Origin: Ruegeria sp. HKCCA6707
Lineage (GTDB): Bacteria > Pseudomonadota > Alphaproteobacteria > Rhodobacterales > Rhodobacteraceae
DNA length: 64,000 nt
Reading direction: 5' to 3'
NCBI RefSeq assembly: GCF_013033515.1
Contig: NZ_WQEG01000001.1
Location: 930,001 to 994,000 of the forward strand
Within the stretch, counting starts at the first letter, position 1. Each line of letters begins with the position of its first letter. The notes beneath the pieces are model-generated. The model worked only from the letters and a program-made list of their open reading frames with translations. It was not told the origin of the DNA and did not search any database. The position numbers and the translations under genes were made by a program. Of this stretch, positions 8,286 through 17,762 are shown piece by piece.

Positions 8286-8761
8286 GGTTTGTCTTTTCCC
8301 TTTTTGCCTTCCGGCCCACGGCGCGCAATTTCTTTTAGACGTTCGGCGTAGGCCGCGCGTTCTACATCGGTCATAGCTTCGATCTGGTCCAGCCAAAGCC
8401 GGTGCAACGTCTCACGCAAATCAGCTGAGGCTTTAGCCTGCTGATCCAGCAACACCTGAACGTCTGCGGGCTCGAAAGGTACGGCTTGTAGCGCCGCACT
8501 CAGCGCATCGAAATCCTGCTGTCGGCGCCCAGAGCCCAAAGTGCGCGCATCCCCTAGCTGCGCGCGGAGGGCCTTGCGGTCATCCTTTGGCAACGCCTTG
8601 TAAAGACCGTAGCCAAAGCCGGGAGGGACGCGGCCCGGATCTCCTTTGGAAAAGCGCAGGGCAGTCCCAACGACCACGCCGACGACCAAAAGGTTCACCG
8701 CCAGTGACGCCACCAGCAAAACCTTCATCCATTTGCGTTTGCGTGTGGGAGCTTCACTCAT
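8282..8761 (-). CDS. Periplasmic metal-sensor-like protein (CnrX/Spy-like)
   Basis: 159 residues: a basic cytoplasmic N-terminus, one membrane helix (about 12-35, MKVLLVASLAVNLLVVGVVV), then a helical, charged periplasmic part. The length and the pattern of LR..L.....R.DFDAL..AL..VPFEPADVQ.LL.QQ fit the heavy-metal-resistance/periplasmic heavy-metal sensor family related to CnrX and CpxP/Spy. No clear His-rich metal site is seen. It is the last gene of the EF-hand, ECF sigma, membrane protein operon and overlaps the preceding gene as ATGA. By analogy with Cnr systems it may help hold the sigma factor inactive; that role is inference. Confidence 0.65.
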   Translation of the reverse strand: MSEAPTRKRKWMKVLLVASLAVNLLVVGVVVGTALRFSKGDPGRVPPGFGYGLYKALPKDDRKALRAQLGDARTLGSGRRQQDFDALSAALQAVPFEPADVQVLLDQQAKASADLRETLHRLWLDQIEAMTDVERAAYAERLKEIARRGPEGKKGKDKP

Positions 8762-9096
8762 TCCGTGTCCTCCAGGTCTTCAAAGTCCAAATTCAAGTCT
8801 GCCACCAAAAAGCTGGCATCCTGCGACACCAGGTAATCCGCTGGATCCGGCAGAAAGGACGGGGCCGAAAATCCGATCCAGACACCGGCGACACTCGCTG
8901 CGGCCAAACCGCAAAGACCGCGCCATCCCCCGAGATCCTGCCACCAGCGCCGATAGGTTTTCGGTGCAGGTGCCTGACGCGCCAGACGTACGGCTTCGGC
9001 ATCGGTTTCGATACGAACCGCGAGCGCTTCAGGCAACGCGGGTCGGTCCTGCCGCGCTTGGGCGAACAGATTTTCCAACTCGTCTTGGTCAGCCAT
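8758..9096 (-). CDS. Probable membrane-bound anti-sigma factor
   Basis: About 112 residues from the ATG at 9096 (an upstream ATG at 9114 adds six). The N-terminal 60 residues are soluble and helical (ELENLFAQARQDRPALPEAL), followed by one membrane helix (GLCGLAAASVAGVWIGF) and a short acidic periplasmic tail. This architecture and its position directly behind an ECF sigma gene (8-nt overlap ATGGCTGA) suggest an anti-sigma factor. No zinc-binding HxxxCxxC motif of ZAS anti-sigmas is present, so it would be a non-zinc type. Assignment rests on topology and context, not on a recognised family. Confidence 0.5.
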   Translation of the reverse strand: MADQDELENLFAQARQDRPALPEALAVRIETDAEAVRLARQAPAPKTYRRWWQDLGGWRGLCGLAAASVAGVWIGFSAPSFLPDPADYLVSQDASFLVADLNLDFEDLEDTE

Positions 9097-9703
9097 TTTC
9101 ATACCCCAATTCATCTTTGCGACCCGCCAGAATGGCAGTCAGAGACCGTTTGCCACGCGCTGTCAAACTTTCGACCGCCTCGACCGAAATATCCATGATC
9201 TCGGCAATCTCCGGATTAGACAGTTCCTCGATATGACGCAGAACGACCGCCTGCCGCTGTCGCTCGGGCAACTGGTCCAGCGCTTGCTGCAACGCGTCCC
9301 TACGGGCCACGTCCTGCATCTGTTCTGCGACGCTGGCAGCACCGTCTTCGGGTTCGGGCGCGTCCTCCAACGCAGTGGGCCGCCTACGGCGCCTGAGATC
9401 GACACATAGATTCAGAGTCACGCGATAGAGCCATGTCGAAACCTGCGCCTGCCCGGCCACCCAATCGGGTGCGATCTGCCAGAGCCGCATCATCGCCTCT
9501 TGCGTTACGTCTTCCGCCTCGGCCCGATTGCCCAGAATGCGTATGGCCACCGAATAGCTGCGCGGCCCCAACCGATCCGTCAGCGTTCGCGCCGCCCGGG
9601 CATCACCATCGGCAAACCGGCTCAGCAACTGCGCGTCGCTGAGCCGTTGTGCGGCAAGATCCTCGCCGCACGACAGAGACGTCTGGGAGGTCAGATCCTC
9701 CAT
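9089..9703 (-). CDS. ECF-type RNA polymerase sigma factor
   Basis: 204 residues with a sigma-70 region 2 (about 22-90, including AEDVTQEAMMRLW, the -10 recognition helix) and region 4 (about 140-195, LPERQRQAVVLRHIEELSNPEIAEIMDIS helix-turn-helix for the -35). No regions 1 or 3, hence an ECF sigma. It redirects RNA polymerase to a small stress regulon. It lies 6 nt downstream of the EF-hand gene and overlaps the putative anti-sigma gene. The inducing signal is unknown; the neighbouring calcium-binding and metal-sensor-like proteins suggest a cell-envelope cation cue. Confidence 0.9.
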   Translation of the reverse strand: MEDLTSQTSLSCGEDLAAQRLSDAQLLSRFADGDARAARTLTDRLGPRSYSVAIRILGNRAEAEDVTQEAMMRLWQIAPDWVAGQAQVSTWLYRVTLNLCVDLRRRRRPTALEDAPEPEDGAASVAEQMQDVARRDALQQALDQLPERQRQAVVLRHIEELSNPEIAEIMDISVEAVESLTARGKRSLTAILAGRKDELGYENG

Positions 9704-9709
9704 CCCGCA

Positions 9710-10177
9710 TCAGTTGCTGTCAGCGTCCGGCGCACCCTTGCGCTTGTGCCGGCGTTCCATCTTGTCTTGGGCATCCGCGTATTCCTGTTCCGAGATCGTG
9801 CCATTCCCATCCGCATCGATCCGTTCGAACATCTTCGCGCCGCGGCGCGGTTTGGGCAACTCGTCTGTGCTGAGAAAGCCGTCTTGGTTGACGTCATGCT
9901 TGTTAAACATCTTGCTTGCACGTTCCGAGGCCCGTGCCTGTGCCGATGCCTGCAATTCCTCCAGACTCAGCTGGCCGTCACCATCGGTATCCGCCGCGCC
10001 AAAGCGCTGTTGGCCAAAGGCCGTGACCTCTGCCTCAGAAATCACACCATCGCCATTCGCGTCCAATTCCTGAAACGTCGGAAGCGCCCTGTCACGTCCC
10101 CCTTTGGCCAGAGCCGATGACCCCGTGACCGCGATAGCTGTTACAACAATCGCCGAGATAAAACCTACCGTTTTCAT
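9710..10177 (-). CDS. Secreted EF-hand calcium-binding protein
   Basis: 155 residues with a signal peptide (MKTVGFISAIVVTAIAVTGS, cleavage near SALA-KG) and four EF-hand loops: DANGDGVISEAE, DTDGDGQLSLEE, DVNQDGFLSTDE and DADGNGTISEQE. All keep the Asp/Asn at positions 1, 3 and 5 and Glu at 12, so four Ca2+ sites are plausible in the periplasm. The C-terminus is basic and disordered. AAAGGA precedes the ATG. As first gene of the operon with an ECF sigma, a membrane protein and a metal-sensor-like protein, it could serve as the external calcium-responsive component; this is inferred from position only. Confidence 0.85.
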   Translation of the reverse strand: MKTVGFISAIVVTAIAVTGSSALAKGGRDRALPTFQELDANGDGVISEAEVTAFGQQRFGAADTDGDGQLSLEELQASAQARASERASKMFNKHDVNQDGFLSTDELPKPRRGAKMFERIDADGNGTISEQEYADAQDKMERRHKRKGAPDADSN

Positions 10178-10396
10178 GTCGTTTTCCTTTGACTGCGCGG
10201 CTCTGTGCCGCTGTTGATGTCAAGTCAAACGACACCACCGCCTGTTTCCGTCGCTTTTCGTCAAAGTTTTTTTTGCCCCTTTCCGAAATTCGCAAGCTTG
10301 CTAAGCTGGTGCCGACCTGCACAAAGCGACGCACCCCCGTTTCAACATGGTCACGATGGCGCTATATACCGAGCACCAAATCGCGCGAGTATCAGG
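10178..10396. promoter_or_regulatory. Divergent intergenic region, EF-hand operon / DUF983
   Basis: A 219-base gap between two divergent genes that must hold promoters for both. I see an A-tract (aaaaaaa on the reverse strand near 10268), two overlapping TTGAC-like boxes and a small GCGGC/GCCGC hairpin just ahead of the EF-hand gene, but no hexamer pair convincing enough to name a promoter and no clear ECF motif. No gene is evident in it. Confidence 0.4.
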
Positions 10397-10795
10397 ATGA
10401 CAGACCAGACGATCAACGGCACAGTCGAACAAGAGCGCCCCACCAAACCAGCTTTGCTCAAGGGTTTTCGGTGCAAGTGCCCCAAATGTGGCGAAGGCAG
10501 CCTGCTGCACAGTTATCTGAAGGTCAACGACAGCTGCGCCCATTGCGGAGAAGAGCTGTTTCACCATCGTGCAGATGACGGCCCCGCCTATCTGACCATT
10601 CTCATCGTCGGGCATTTGCTGGCCCCGGCGCTGCACGTGTCCTATGTACACTGGCGTCCGGACCCTTGGGTCATGGCCATCGCCTTTTCCATTGGCTGTG
10701 TTGCCCTGTCCCTGTATTTGCTGCCACGGCTCAAAGGGGTGGTGGTTGCCTATCAATGGGCACGACGCATGCATGGATTTGGCAAAACCGCATGA
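10397..10795 (+). CDS. DUF983 membrane protein
   Basis: 132 residues. The N-terminal third carries two CxxC knuckles (CKCPKCGEG and CAHCGEE), a rubredoxin-like zinc ribbon typical of DUF983, followed by two hydrophobic helices (YLTILIVGHLLAPALHVSYV and VMAIAFSIGCVALSLYLL). Alphaproteobacterial DUF983 genes are often near cytochrome oxidase assembly or NUDIX genes, and the function is unknown. The frame is open further upstream to 10205, but family similarity begins at the MTDQTINGT start chosen here. Its stop overlaps the NUDIX start (ATGA), so the two are translationally coupled. Confidence 0.8.
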   Translation: MTDQTINGTVEQERPTKPALLKGFRCKCPKCGEGSLLHSYLKVNDSCAHCGEELFHHRADDGPAYLTILIVGHLLAPALHVSYVHWRPDPWVMAIAFSIGCVALSLYLLPRLKGVVVAYQWARRMHGFGKTA

Positions 10796-11493
10796 GTGCA
10801 GACAAGGCTGCAATCCGCAATGCTGCAACAGTCATCGTATTGCGAGATCGCACAGGTGATCCGTCGATTCTGATGGGGCAACGGGGCGCGTCTGCAGCCT
10901 TTATGCCGAACAAATTTGTCTTTCCGGGCGGTGCGGTCGACGAAGACGATGCAAGTATCGGCCTTGCCTCACCCCTTCCGACCATATGTCATGAGAGGTT
11001 ATCGCACCGGTCCGAGCCTGGTTTAGAAAACGCGCTGGCCGTGGCGGCGATCCGAGAGCTTTGGGAAGAGACAGGCCTTATCCTGGGTCAGCCCGGCCAG
11101 TGGTCGGACCCTGTTCCGCCAGATTGGCAAAGCTTTGCCGCGATGGGGTTTCTGCCGTCCGCGCAATCGCTTCAGTTTGTCTTCCGCGCGTTGACCCCAC
11201 CGGGGCGCCCGCGCCGGTTTGATGCACGGTTTTTTCTGGTCGACGCGGATGATATCTCCGGGGACTTGGATGATTTCACTCATGCCTCAGACGAGTTGTC
11301 ACATTTGCAATGGATAAAGATCCGCGACGCTCGCGACTTTGACTTGCCATTCATCACCGAAGTGGTGCTGGCGGAAGTCGCAGCCCGGGCGGCGGACGCC
11401 GAACCGCCAAACAGCGTCCCGTTTTTCCTCAACAACGAAGAGGCCAGCCTGTTCCTGCGGCTGAAAGGCTATCCCATGCCGCAGGCTGACTAA
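10792..11493 (+). CDS. NUDIX hydrolase
   Basis: 233 residues. The NUDIX box is recognisable with an insertion: FPGGAVDEDD, then AAIRELWEETGL (catalytic REL-EE-G core). The N-terminal strand pattern AATVIVLRDR..PSILMGQRG and the PNKFVFPGG turn resemble the NUDT19/CoA-diphosphatase-like branch. Such enzymes cleave nucleoside diphosphates linked to another moiety; the exact substrate is not clear. The ATG overlaps the stop of the DUF983 gene. Only 3 nt separate its end from the convergent RNase J gene, and no terminator is visible between them. Confidence 0.85.
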   Translation: MSADKAAIRNAATVIVLRDRTGDPSILMGQRGASAAFMPNKFVFPGGAVDEDDASIGLASPLPTICHERLSHRSEPGLENALAVAAIRELWEETGLILGQPGQWSDPVPPDWQSFAAMGFLPSAQSLQFVFRALTPPGRPRRFDARFFLVDADDISGDLDDFTHASDELSHLQWIKIRDARDFDLPFITEVVLAEVAARAADAEPPNSVPFFLNNEEASLFLRLKGYPMPQAD

Positions 11494-11496
11494 AGT

Positions 11497-13167
11497 TCAG
11501 GCGCGCATACGGCTGATCACAACCGTCACTTCCGGCTTTTTACCCAGTTCCGACTTGGTGCTTTGGCGGACAATGCGCCGCAAGGCTTCCTCCAACTGGT
11601 CGTCATCGCGCAAAGTCTTGGCATCTGCCCGCATCAGGAACTGATTGAGGTCTTCTTCCAGCACCTCGACCAATGCTGCGCGGGACGATCCGGTTTCAGG
11701 CAGGCCAATCGTGTCACACCAAGGCTCGCCCAGCGGCTCATCCTCTTCGTCCAGAATGACAGTCACGGTGACGTGCCCGTTCAGCGCCATGCGGATGCGA
11801 TCGCGCACCACACCGTCCAACGCACCAATCTGCACAGATCCATCCAGATAGGTTCTGCCGGTTTCGATGTAATCCGCTACCGTCGGCGCGTTGCCTGTCA
11901 GGTCCAGCATGGTGCCGTTCACCGCCAATACACCCGTGCGCCCGCCTGATTCAGCCAGCTTGACGTGCTCGCGCAGGTGACGGTGTTCGCCATGCATCGG
12001 GATCACCATTTGCGGGTCAATCAACTTATGCACCTTGTCAAGATCCGGGCGGTTGGCGTGGCCGGACACGTGATACAGCCCCGAGCTGTCATCAACCACA
12101 TCCACGCCTTTTTCGCTGAATTGGTTGATGATGCGGATGACACCGCGTTCGTTGCCCGGGATGGTCTTGGAGGAAAATAGGAACAGATCACCCTCTTTCA
12201 CCTCAAGCCCAAGATATTTGCCACGCGCCAGTTGCGCACTGGCTGCGCGGCGTTCGCCCTGGCTGCCGGTGACGATCAGCATCAGGTTATCGCGTGAAAC
12301 CTCAGATGCCTGTTCGGCACTGATTACTTTGGGAAAGTCACCCAGAATACCCGTTTCGGTCGCGGCCTCGATCATCCGCCGCATCGCGCGACCCAGCAAC
12401 ACAACCGAACGCCCGGCCCGCTGCCCGGCTTCGGCCAAGGTCTTCACCCGCGCCACGTTCGACGCAAATGTTGTGGCTACCACCATGCCCGACGCTTCGC
12501 TGACCAGCCGCGTGATCTCGGGTCCAACTTCGGATTCAGAGCGGCCTGCGTGGTTTGAAAACACATTGGTACTGTCACAGACCAGCGCCTTGACGCCGGG
12601 CTTGGCCACTTCGGCCCACAGGTCCGCGTCAAACGGCTCACCCACAATCGGATTGGGATCAAGCTTGAAATCGCCTGTATGCACAACCCGGCCCGCAGGG
12701 CTGTCGATAATCAACCCGGCACTTTCAGGGATCGAATGCGAGACAGGCAGAAAGCCCACCTTGAACGGCCCAAGCTCAATCTGTTCGGGCCAGGCCGAGG
12801 CGGTGCGTACTGCCTCAACCGGATGGCCATGTTCCTCCATCTTGCGCCGCGCGATATTGGCGGTGAACGCGCGCGCATAGATCGGTGCGCCCAAGGCTTC
12901 ATAGCAATGGGCCACGGCGCCAACATGGTCCTCATGCGCGTGCGTGACAAAGACGGCCTCAAGCTGATCGGCACGTTCCTTGAGCCAGGTGATGTCCGCA
13001 AAGATCAGATCAACCCCGGGTGAGCTGTCCATGTCGGGGAACGCAACCCCAAGGTCCACCAGGATCAGACGCTCTTTTCCCGGTGCGCCATAGCCATAGA
13101 CATAGGCATTCATACCTATTTCACCCGCCCCACCCAGCGGCAGGTAGATCAGTCGTTCATTGCTCAT
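11497..13167 (-). CDS. rnj: Ribonuclease J
   Basis: 556 residues, the normal length for RNase J. The beta-lactamase/beta-CASP core has the zinc motif THAHEDHVG near residue 75, HTGDFKLDP, the GSQGE segment of the beta-CASP domain and HVSGHA plus MHGEHRHL at the end of the catalytic part; a C-terminal alpha/beta domain ends in TVVISRMRA. It acts in cytoplasmic mRNA decay and rRNA maturation by 5'-3' exo- and endonucleolytic cleavage. Its ATG overlaps the coaX stop (ATGA), and it is the last gene of the nuo-birA-coaX-rnj string. Confidence 0.95.
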   Translation of the reverse strand: MSNERLIYLPLGGAGEIGMNAYVYGYGAPGKERLILVDLGVAFPDMDSSPGVDLIFADITWLKERADQLEAVFVTHAHEDHVGAVAHCYEALGAPIYARAFTANIARRKMEEHGHPVEAVRTASAWPEQIELGPFKVGFLPVSHSIPESAGLIIDSPAGRVVHTGDFKLDPNPIVGEPFDADLWAEVAKPGVKALVCDSTNVFSNHAGRSESEVGPEITRLVSEASGMVVATTFASNVARVKTLAEAGQRAGRSVVLLGRAMRRMIEAATETGILGDFPKVISAEQASEVSRDNLMLIVTGSQGERRAASAQLARGKYLGLEVKEGDLFLFSSKTIPGNERGVIRIINQFSEKGVDVVDDSSGLYHVSGHANRPDLDKVHKLIDPQMVIPMHGEHRHLREHVKLAESGGRTGVLAVNGTMLDLTGNAPTVADYIETGRTYLDGSVQIGALDGVVRDRIRMALNGHVTVTVILDEEDEPLGEPWCDTIGLPETGSSRAALVEVLEEDLNQFLMRADAKTLRDDDQLEEALRRIVRQSTKSELGKKPEVTVVISRMRA

Positions 13168-13946
13168 GCTGAGCCATTTTCCTTGTTATAGCGATGGATC
13201 ACGGTCAGACCGTGCATCGTCAGATCATCTTCAAAAGCATCAAATAGCTCGGCCGCCTGTTGGAACAACGGCGCGAGGCCACCGGTCGATATCACTTTCA
13301 TGGGCACACCGGCCTCGCCTTTGATCCTGTCGCAGATCTCGCGCACCAGCCCGACATAGCCCCAGAACACACCCGATTGCATACATTCGACGGTGTTGGT
13401 GCCAATTACCTTCTGCGGCTTGGAAATGTCGACATGCGGCAATGCCGCAGCCGCAAGGTGCAGGGCCTCAAGGCTCAAGTTCACACCCGGGGCGATAACG
13501 CCGCCCACATACGCGCCATCATGCGCCACCACGTCAAAGGTGGTTGCCGTGCCAAAATCCACCACGATCAGATCGCCACCATGCCGATCAAAAGCGCCTG
13601 CGGTGTTGACCAGTCGGTCAGGCCCGACCTGAGTGCCTTCATCCACACGGGGCTCGAACGGCAAGAGCGTTTCCGGCTTGCCCACCACCAGCGGGCGGCA
13701 CCCAAAGAAACGATCCGCAAAGACCCTCAGGTTGAACACAACCCGGGGCACCGTGGACGAGATGATGACATCCGTTATGTTGGCCTCGATCCCGTAATGC
13801 TTCACCAGCGTGGAATACCAGGTGAAATACGCGTCCGCTGTGCGCGAATGGTGGGTCGAAGTGCGCAAGGTGCACAGGAACTTCTCGCCATCCCAGATCG
13901 AGAAAACGGTGTTGGTATTCCCGCAATCTATCGCCAGAAGCATCAT
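13164..13946 (-). CDS. coaX: Type III pantothenate kinase
   Basis: 260 residues with the three signatures of CoaX: DCGNTNTVFSIWDG at the N-terminus (phosphate loop), GPDRLVNTAGAF in the middle, and VDFGTATTFDVV. It phosphorylates pantothenate, the first step of CoA synthesis, is ATP-dependent, and is insensitive to CoA feedback. A GGGG ribosome site lies 5 nt before the first of two ATGs (13946 or 13943). It lies between birA and rnj, the common order downstream of nuo in Rhodobacteraceae. Confidence 0.93.
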   Translation of the reverse strand: MMLLAIDCGNTNTVFSIWDGEKFLCTLRTSTHHSRTADAYFTWYSTLVKHYGIEANITDVIISSTVPRVVFNLRVFADRFFGCRPLVVGKPETLLPFEPRVDEGTQVGPDRLVNTAGAFDRHGGDLIVVDFGTATTFDVVAHDGAYVGGVIAPGVNLSLEALHLAAAALPHVDISKPQKVIGTNTVECMQSGVFWGYVGLVREICDRIKGEAGVPMKVISTGGLAPLFQQAAELFDAFEDDLTMHGLTVIHRYNKENGSA

Positions 13947-13955
13947 TTGCCCCTT

Positions 13956-14705
13956 TCAGAAGTAAATCTCGGCCGCCGGAATGCTGACCCGGCCCTTGGC
14001 GGTGTTTAGGATAAGGTTGCCACCGGCGTCCACCGTTTCAAAGGTTCCGACAGTTTCCGACGTTGCGGTACGGGCGGTGATGACCTCACCCAGCCGGGCC
14101 GCGCGTGACAGCCAGGCGGTGCGGATGGGCGCGAAGCCATAGGTGGCAAACTGTGTTTCATACTGCGCATAGGCTGCAGCCAACTCGGTCAGAAAGTCCT
14201 CGGGCGTGACATGCGCTCCGGTCTCTGACAGCAACGAGACGGGGCGCACAGCGCCCTGCTCAACCTGATCTGCACCCGGAGCCTCGGACAGGTTCACGCC
14301 AATGCCAATCGCCAGATGTGACAGACCCCGACCCTGCCCGGTGCTTTCCAACAAGATGCCTGCAAGCTTGCCGCCGTTCAGCAACACGTCATTGGGCCAT
14401 TTCAGCGCCAGCCCAGTGGCGCGACCTGTGACCGAGACACAGGCATCGAACAAAGCCAAGGAGGCCAGAAAGCTGCGCAAGGCCGCTTTCTCCGGCGGCT
14501 CATCCGGGCGCAAAAGCAAGGTTGCCGCCAGATTGCCCTTGGGGTGAGTCCATGCGCGTCCGCGCCGCCCGCGTGCTGCGGTTTGGTGGTGTGCCAAGAT
14601 CCACACCGGGCCAGTGGCGGTTGGGGCAATGCGCGCGGCCTCGTTCAAGGTGCTGTCCACCTCTTGCACGATGTGCAACCCGTATCCCTGTGGCCAATCG
14701 CTCAT
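13956..14705 (-). CDS. birA: Biotin--[acetyl-CoA carboxylase] ligase
   Basis: 249 residues, a group I biotin protein ligase without the N-terminal DNA-binding domain. Motifs: VDSTLNEA, the RGRRGRAW biotinyl-AMP loop, KWPNDVLLNGGKLAGIL, and a small C-terminal SH3-like domain. It attaches biotin to carboxyl carrier domains such as acetyl-CoA carboxylase and the methylcrotonyl-CoA carboxylase encoded at 35865-37796. Lacking the HTH it cannot repress biotin genes as E. coli BirA does. The ATG has no Shine-Dalgarno and starts 4 nt after the T-run of a terminator hairpin. Confidence 0.92.
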   Translation of the reverse strand: MSDWPQGYGLHIVQEVDSTLNEAARIAPTATGPVWILAHHQTAARGRRGRAWTHPKGNLAATLLLRPDEPPEKAALRSFLASLALFDACVSVTGRATGLALKWPNDVLLNGGKLAGILLESTGQGRGLSHLAIGIGVNLSEAPGADQVEQGAVRPVSLLSETGAHVTPEDFLTELAAAYAQYETQFATYGFAPIRTAWLSRAARLGEVITARTATSETVGTFETVDAGGNLILNTAKGRVSIPAAEIYF

Positions 14706-14708
14706 GTC

Positions 14709-14736
14709 AAAAAGGCCCGGTCACCTGACCGAGCCT
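14709..14736 (-). terminator. Intrinsic terminator/attenuator between nuoN and birA
   Basis: On the reverse strand: AGGCTCGGTCA, a 2-nt loop, TGACCGGGCCT, then TTTTT. An 11-bp stem with one G-T wobble followed by a T-run is a standard Rho-independent terminator. It sits 23 nt after the nuoN stop and directly before the birA ATG, so it could end the nuo transcript or attenuate readthrough into birA-coaX-rnj. Confidence 0.75.
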
Positions 14737-14759
14737 CCCATGTCTGTTGTGATCCTGGG

Positions 14760-16202
14760 TCAGTTGACAAGCGTAGCCGCCGCTGCTGCCGCCGCGCCTT
14801 CGACGCCGAACTGATAGAACACCCCAATCAGCATCAATGCTGCCGAGCCCATCAACGCACCCCAGAGAACCGGGGTCGAGCGGGTTTCGATCGGATCTTC
14901 GTTTTCATCCCCGAAATACATGTAGAACACGATCCGCAGGTAATAGAACGCCCCGATCACAGAGGCGATGGCCGACACGATAACCAAACCCGTCAGGCCT
15001 GCGCTGACACCGGCCTGCCAGACGCCGAACTTGGCGAAGAAACCTAGCATCGGAGGCACGCCCGCAAGGCTGAACATCAGGATCAGCACAGCCAGCGCTT
15101 TGCCCGGATCACGTTTGGAATACTGCCGCAGCGCGTCGATATCAGTGACAGGTTTGCCATCGCGTTCCATCATCAAGATGAAGGCAAAGGTTCCGATATT
15201 CATCGTCACATAGATCGCCAGATACATGAGCATCGCCTTGATGCCCATCTCGGTCCCTGCAGCCAAACCAATCAGCGCGTACCCCATATGGGCAATCGAC
15301 GAAAACGCCATAAGCCGCTTGATGTCCCGCTGCCCAATCGCTGCAATCGCACCCAGCAGCATCGACAGAACCGACAACAGCACAATCACCTGCTGCCAGT
15401 CTTTGACGATACCCCCAAAGGCGTCATGCAACAGCCGCGCAAACAGCGCCATGGCCGCCACTTTGGGCGCGGTCGCAAAGAACGCGGTGATGGGCGTTGG
15501 TGAGCCTTCGTACACGTCGGGCGTCCACATGTGGAACGGAACCGCCGAGACCTTGAAGGCCAGACCCGAGATCAGGAAGATCAGACCAAACAACAGGCCA
15601 AGAGACACGTCCCCTGCCTGCACCGTCGCGATGATACCCGAGAACAGCGTGGTGCCTGTAAAGCCATAGACCAGCGACGCACCATAGAGCAGCAGGCCCG
15701 AGCTGAGCGCGCCCAGCACAAAATACTTCAGCCCCGCCTCGGTCGATTTGGCACTGTCACGTCTAAGCGCGGCCACGACATAAAGCGCCAGCGACTGCAG
15801 TTCGAGCCCCATATAGAGCGACATCAGATCGCCCGCGCTGACCATCATCATCATGCCAACCGCGGCCAGGGCGACCAGCAAAGGGAATTCGAAGCGCAAC
15901 AGATCCCGGCGCGCCATATACTCCTGGCTCATCAGCAATACAGCCGCCGCAGACAACAGAATGGCGACTTTGGCAAAGCGGGCAAAGCCGTCATCGACAA
16001 ACATTCCGTTGAAGGCCACATTCGTTCCTTCACCATTGGTCGCGATCCAAAAGGACAGCGCAGCCATCAGTCCGGCGGTGACCCAGACCAGAGCCGGGGC
16101 CAGTTTGTCTTTGGTGGTGTAAACAGCCCCGATCAGCGCGGCCATCGCATACACGGCCAGAATGATCTCTGGCAGGATTACGGTCAGATCAGCCTGGATC
16201 AT
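14760..16202 (-). CDS. nuoN: NADH-quinone oxidoreductase subunit N
   Basis: 480 residues, about 14 membrane helices, an antiporter-like proton-pumping subunit in the distal membrane arm of complex I. The conserved proton-channel Glu/Lys helices are recognisable ([32 protein letters not shown], and [16 protein letters not shown]). The start has AAGGAGG/GGAG upstream. Last gene of the nuo series, 15 nt after nuoM. The C-terminal tail is Ala-rich ([15 protein letters not shown]). Confidence 0.96.
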   Translation of the reverse strand: MIQADLTVILPEIILAVYAMAALIGAVYTTKDKLAPALVWVTAGLMAALSFWIATNGEGTNVAFNGMFVDDGFARFAKVAILLSAAAVLLMSQEYMARRDLLRFEFPLLVALAAVGMMMMVSAGDLMSLYMGLELQSLALYVVAALRRDSAKSTEAGLKYFVLGALSSGLLLYGASLVYGFTGTTLFSGIIATVQAGDVSLGLLFGLIFLISGLAFKVSAVPFHMWTPDVYEGSPTPITAFFATAPKVAAMALFARLLHDAFGGIVKDWQQVIVLLSVLSMLLGAIAAIGQRDIKRLMAFSSIAHMGYALIGLAAGTEMGIKAMLMYLAIYVTMNIGTFAFILMMERDGKPVTDIDALRQYSKRDPGKALAVLILMFSLAGVPPMLGFFAKFGVWQAGVSAGLTGLVIVSAIASVIGAFYYLRIVFYMYFGDENEDPIETRSTPVLWGALMGSAALMLIGVFYQFGVEGAAAAAAATLVN

Positions 16203-16217
16203 GTCTCCAAAGCCTCC

Positions 16218-17762
16218 TTAATGCGATGCGGCGGTCTGGGTCGCGGCCTCTGCCGCGGTCAGAGCCGTGTCATAGTTCGAAATCAGGGCTGCCGTGGAAT
16301 TGCCAATCACATCCGTGACCAGCGACGGGTAAACCCCCAGCAGGATCGTCATCACAATCAAAGGCGCAAAGATCAGCCGCTCACGCGCGCTCATGTCGGT
16401 GATGGACTTGAGGCTTTCCTTGATCAGGTCACCAAAGACGACCCGGCGATAAAGCCACAGAGCATAGCCCGCCGAAAAGATCACCCCGGTCGCGGCCACC
16501 GCTGTCACCCAGGTGTTCACTTGGAACGCGCCCATAAGGGTCAGGAATTCGCCGATGAAGCCGGACGTGCCCGGAAGGCCGACATTTGCCATCGTGAACA
16601 GCATGAAGACCAGCGCGTAGGCAGGCATCCGAATAACCAGGCCGCCATAAGCGTCGATGTCACGCGTGTGCATCCGGTCATAGATGACGCCCACACACAG
16701 GAAGAGGGCTGCCGAGATGAACCCGTGGCTGATCATCTGGAAGATCGCGCCGTCAATGCCCTGCTGGTTCGCCGCAAAGATGCCCATGGTGACAAAGCCC
16801 ATATGCGCGACCGAGGAATATGCGATCAGCTTTTTCATATCCTCCTGCACCAATGCGACCAGCGAGGTGTAGACCACCGCGATGGCCGACATCCACAGCA
16901 CCAAATCAGTCATCACCGCAGAGCCCACAGGGAACATCGGCAGGCTGAACCGCAAGAAGCCATAGCCGCCCATTTTCAGCAGGATCGCCGCCAGCACAAC
17001 CGAGCCCGCGGTTGGCGCCTGCACGTGCGCATCCGGCAGCCAGGTGTGCACCGGCCACATCGGCATTTTCACCGCGAAGGACGCGAAGAAAGCCAGGAAC
17101 ATCAGGGTCTGCATGCCGCCCACGATATAGACGCCCAGAACGCTGAACCCATCAGACGAGAACTGATGGCTCATCAGCGCCTCGATATCCGTGGTGCCCG
17201 CATCGGCATACATCGCAACCATCGCCACCAGCATCAACACCGAGCCGAGGAAGGTATAGAGGAAGAACTTGAAGCTGGCATAGATCCGGTTCGCCCCACC
17301 CCAGATACCGATGATCAGGAACATTGGGATCAGGCCAGCCTCGAAGAACAGATAGAACAGCACCAGATCCAGCGCCATGAACACGCCCAGCATCAGCGTT
17401 TCCAGCAACAGGAAGGCGATCATGTATTCCTTGACACGGTCGGTAACCTGCCAGCTGGCCAGAATGGTCAGCGGCATGATGAAGGTGGTCAGCAGCACAA
17501 ACAGGATGCTGATACCGTCCACACCCATCTTGTATTTCAGACCCAAAAGCCACTCGGCCTCTTCCACCATCTGAAACCCGGTGTTGGACGGGTCAAAGCC
17601 GGTATAAATGCCAATCGACACAAAAAAGGTCACGGTGGTGGCAAGCAACGCGATCCACTTCGCGTTTCGCTGGGCCGCCGCGTCGTTCTCATGCAGGAAC
17701 AGCGCCATCAGACCTGCCGCAATCGCAGGAATGAAAGTGACCATGGAGAGGATATTATCCAT
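16218..17762 (-). CDS. nuoM: NADH-quinone oxidoreductase subunit M
   Basis: 514 residues with about 14 membrane helices; antiporter-like subunit of complex I. It keeps [21 protein letters not shown] (conserved Glu), [26 protein letters not shown] and [15 protein letters not shown]. Its ATG overlaps the nuoL stop (TAATG), typical translational coupling for these stoichiometric membrane subunits. Confidence 0.97.
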   Translation of the reverse strand: MDNILSMVTFIPAIAAGLMALFLHENDAAAQRNAKWIALLATTVTFFVSIGIYTGFDPSNTGFQMVEEAEWLLGLKYKMGVDGISILFVLLTTFIMPLTILASWQVTDRVKEYMIAFLLLETLMLGVFMALDLVLFYLFFEAGLIPMFLIIGIWGGANRIYASFKFFLYTFLGSVLMLVAMVAMYADAGTTDIEALMSHQFSSDGFSVLGVYIVGGMQTLMFLAFFASFAVKMPMWPVHTWLPDAHVQAPTAGSVVLAAILLKMGGYGFLRFSLPMFPVGSAVMTDLVLWMSAIAVVYTSLVALVQEDMKKLIAYSSVAHMGFVTMGIFAANQQGIDGAIFQMISHGFISAALFLCVGVIYDRMHTRDIDAYGGLVIRMPAYALVFMLFTMANVGLPGTSGFIGEFLTLMGAFQVNTWVTAVAATGVIFSAGYALWLYRRVVFGDLIKESLKSITDMSARERLIFAPLIVMTILLGVYPSLVTDVIGNSTAALISNYDTALTAAEAATQTAASH

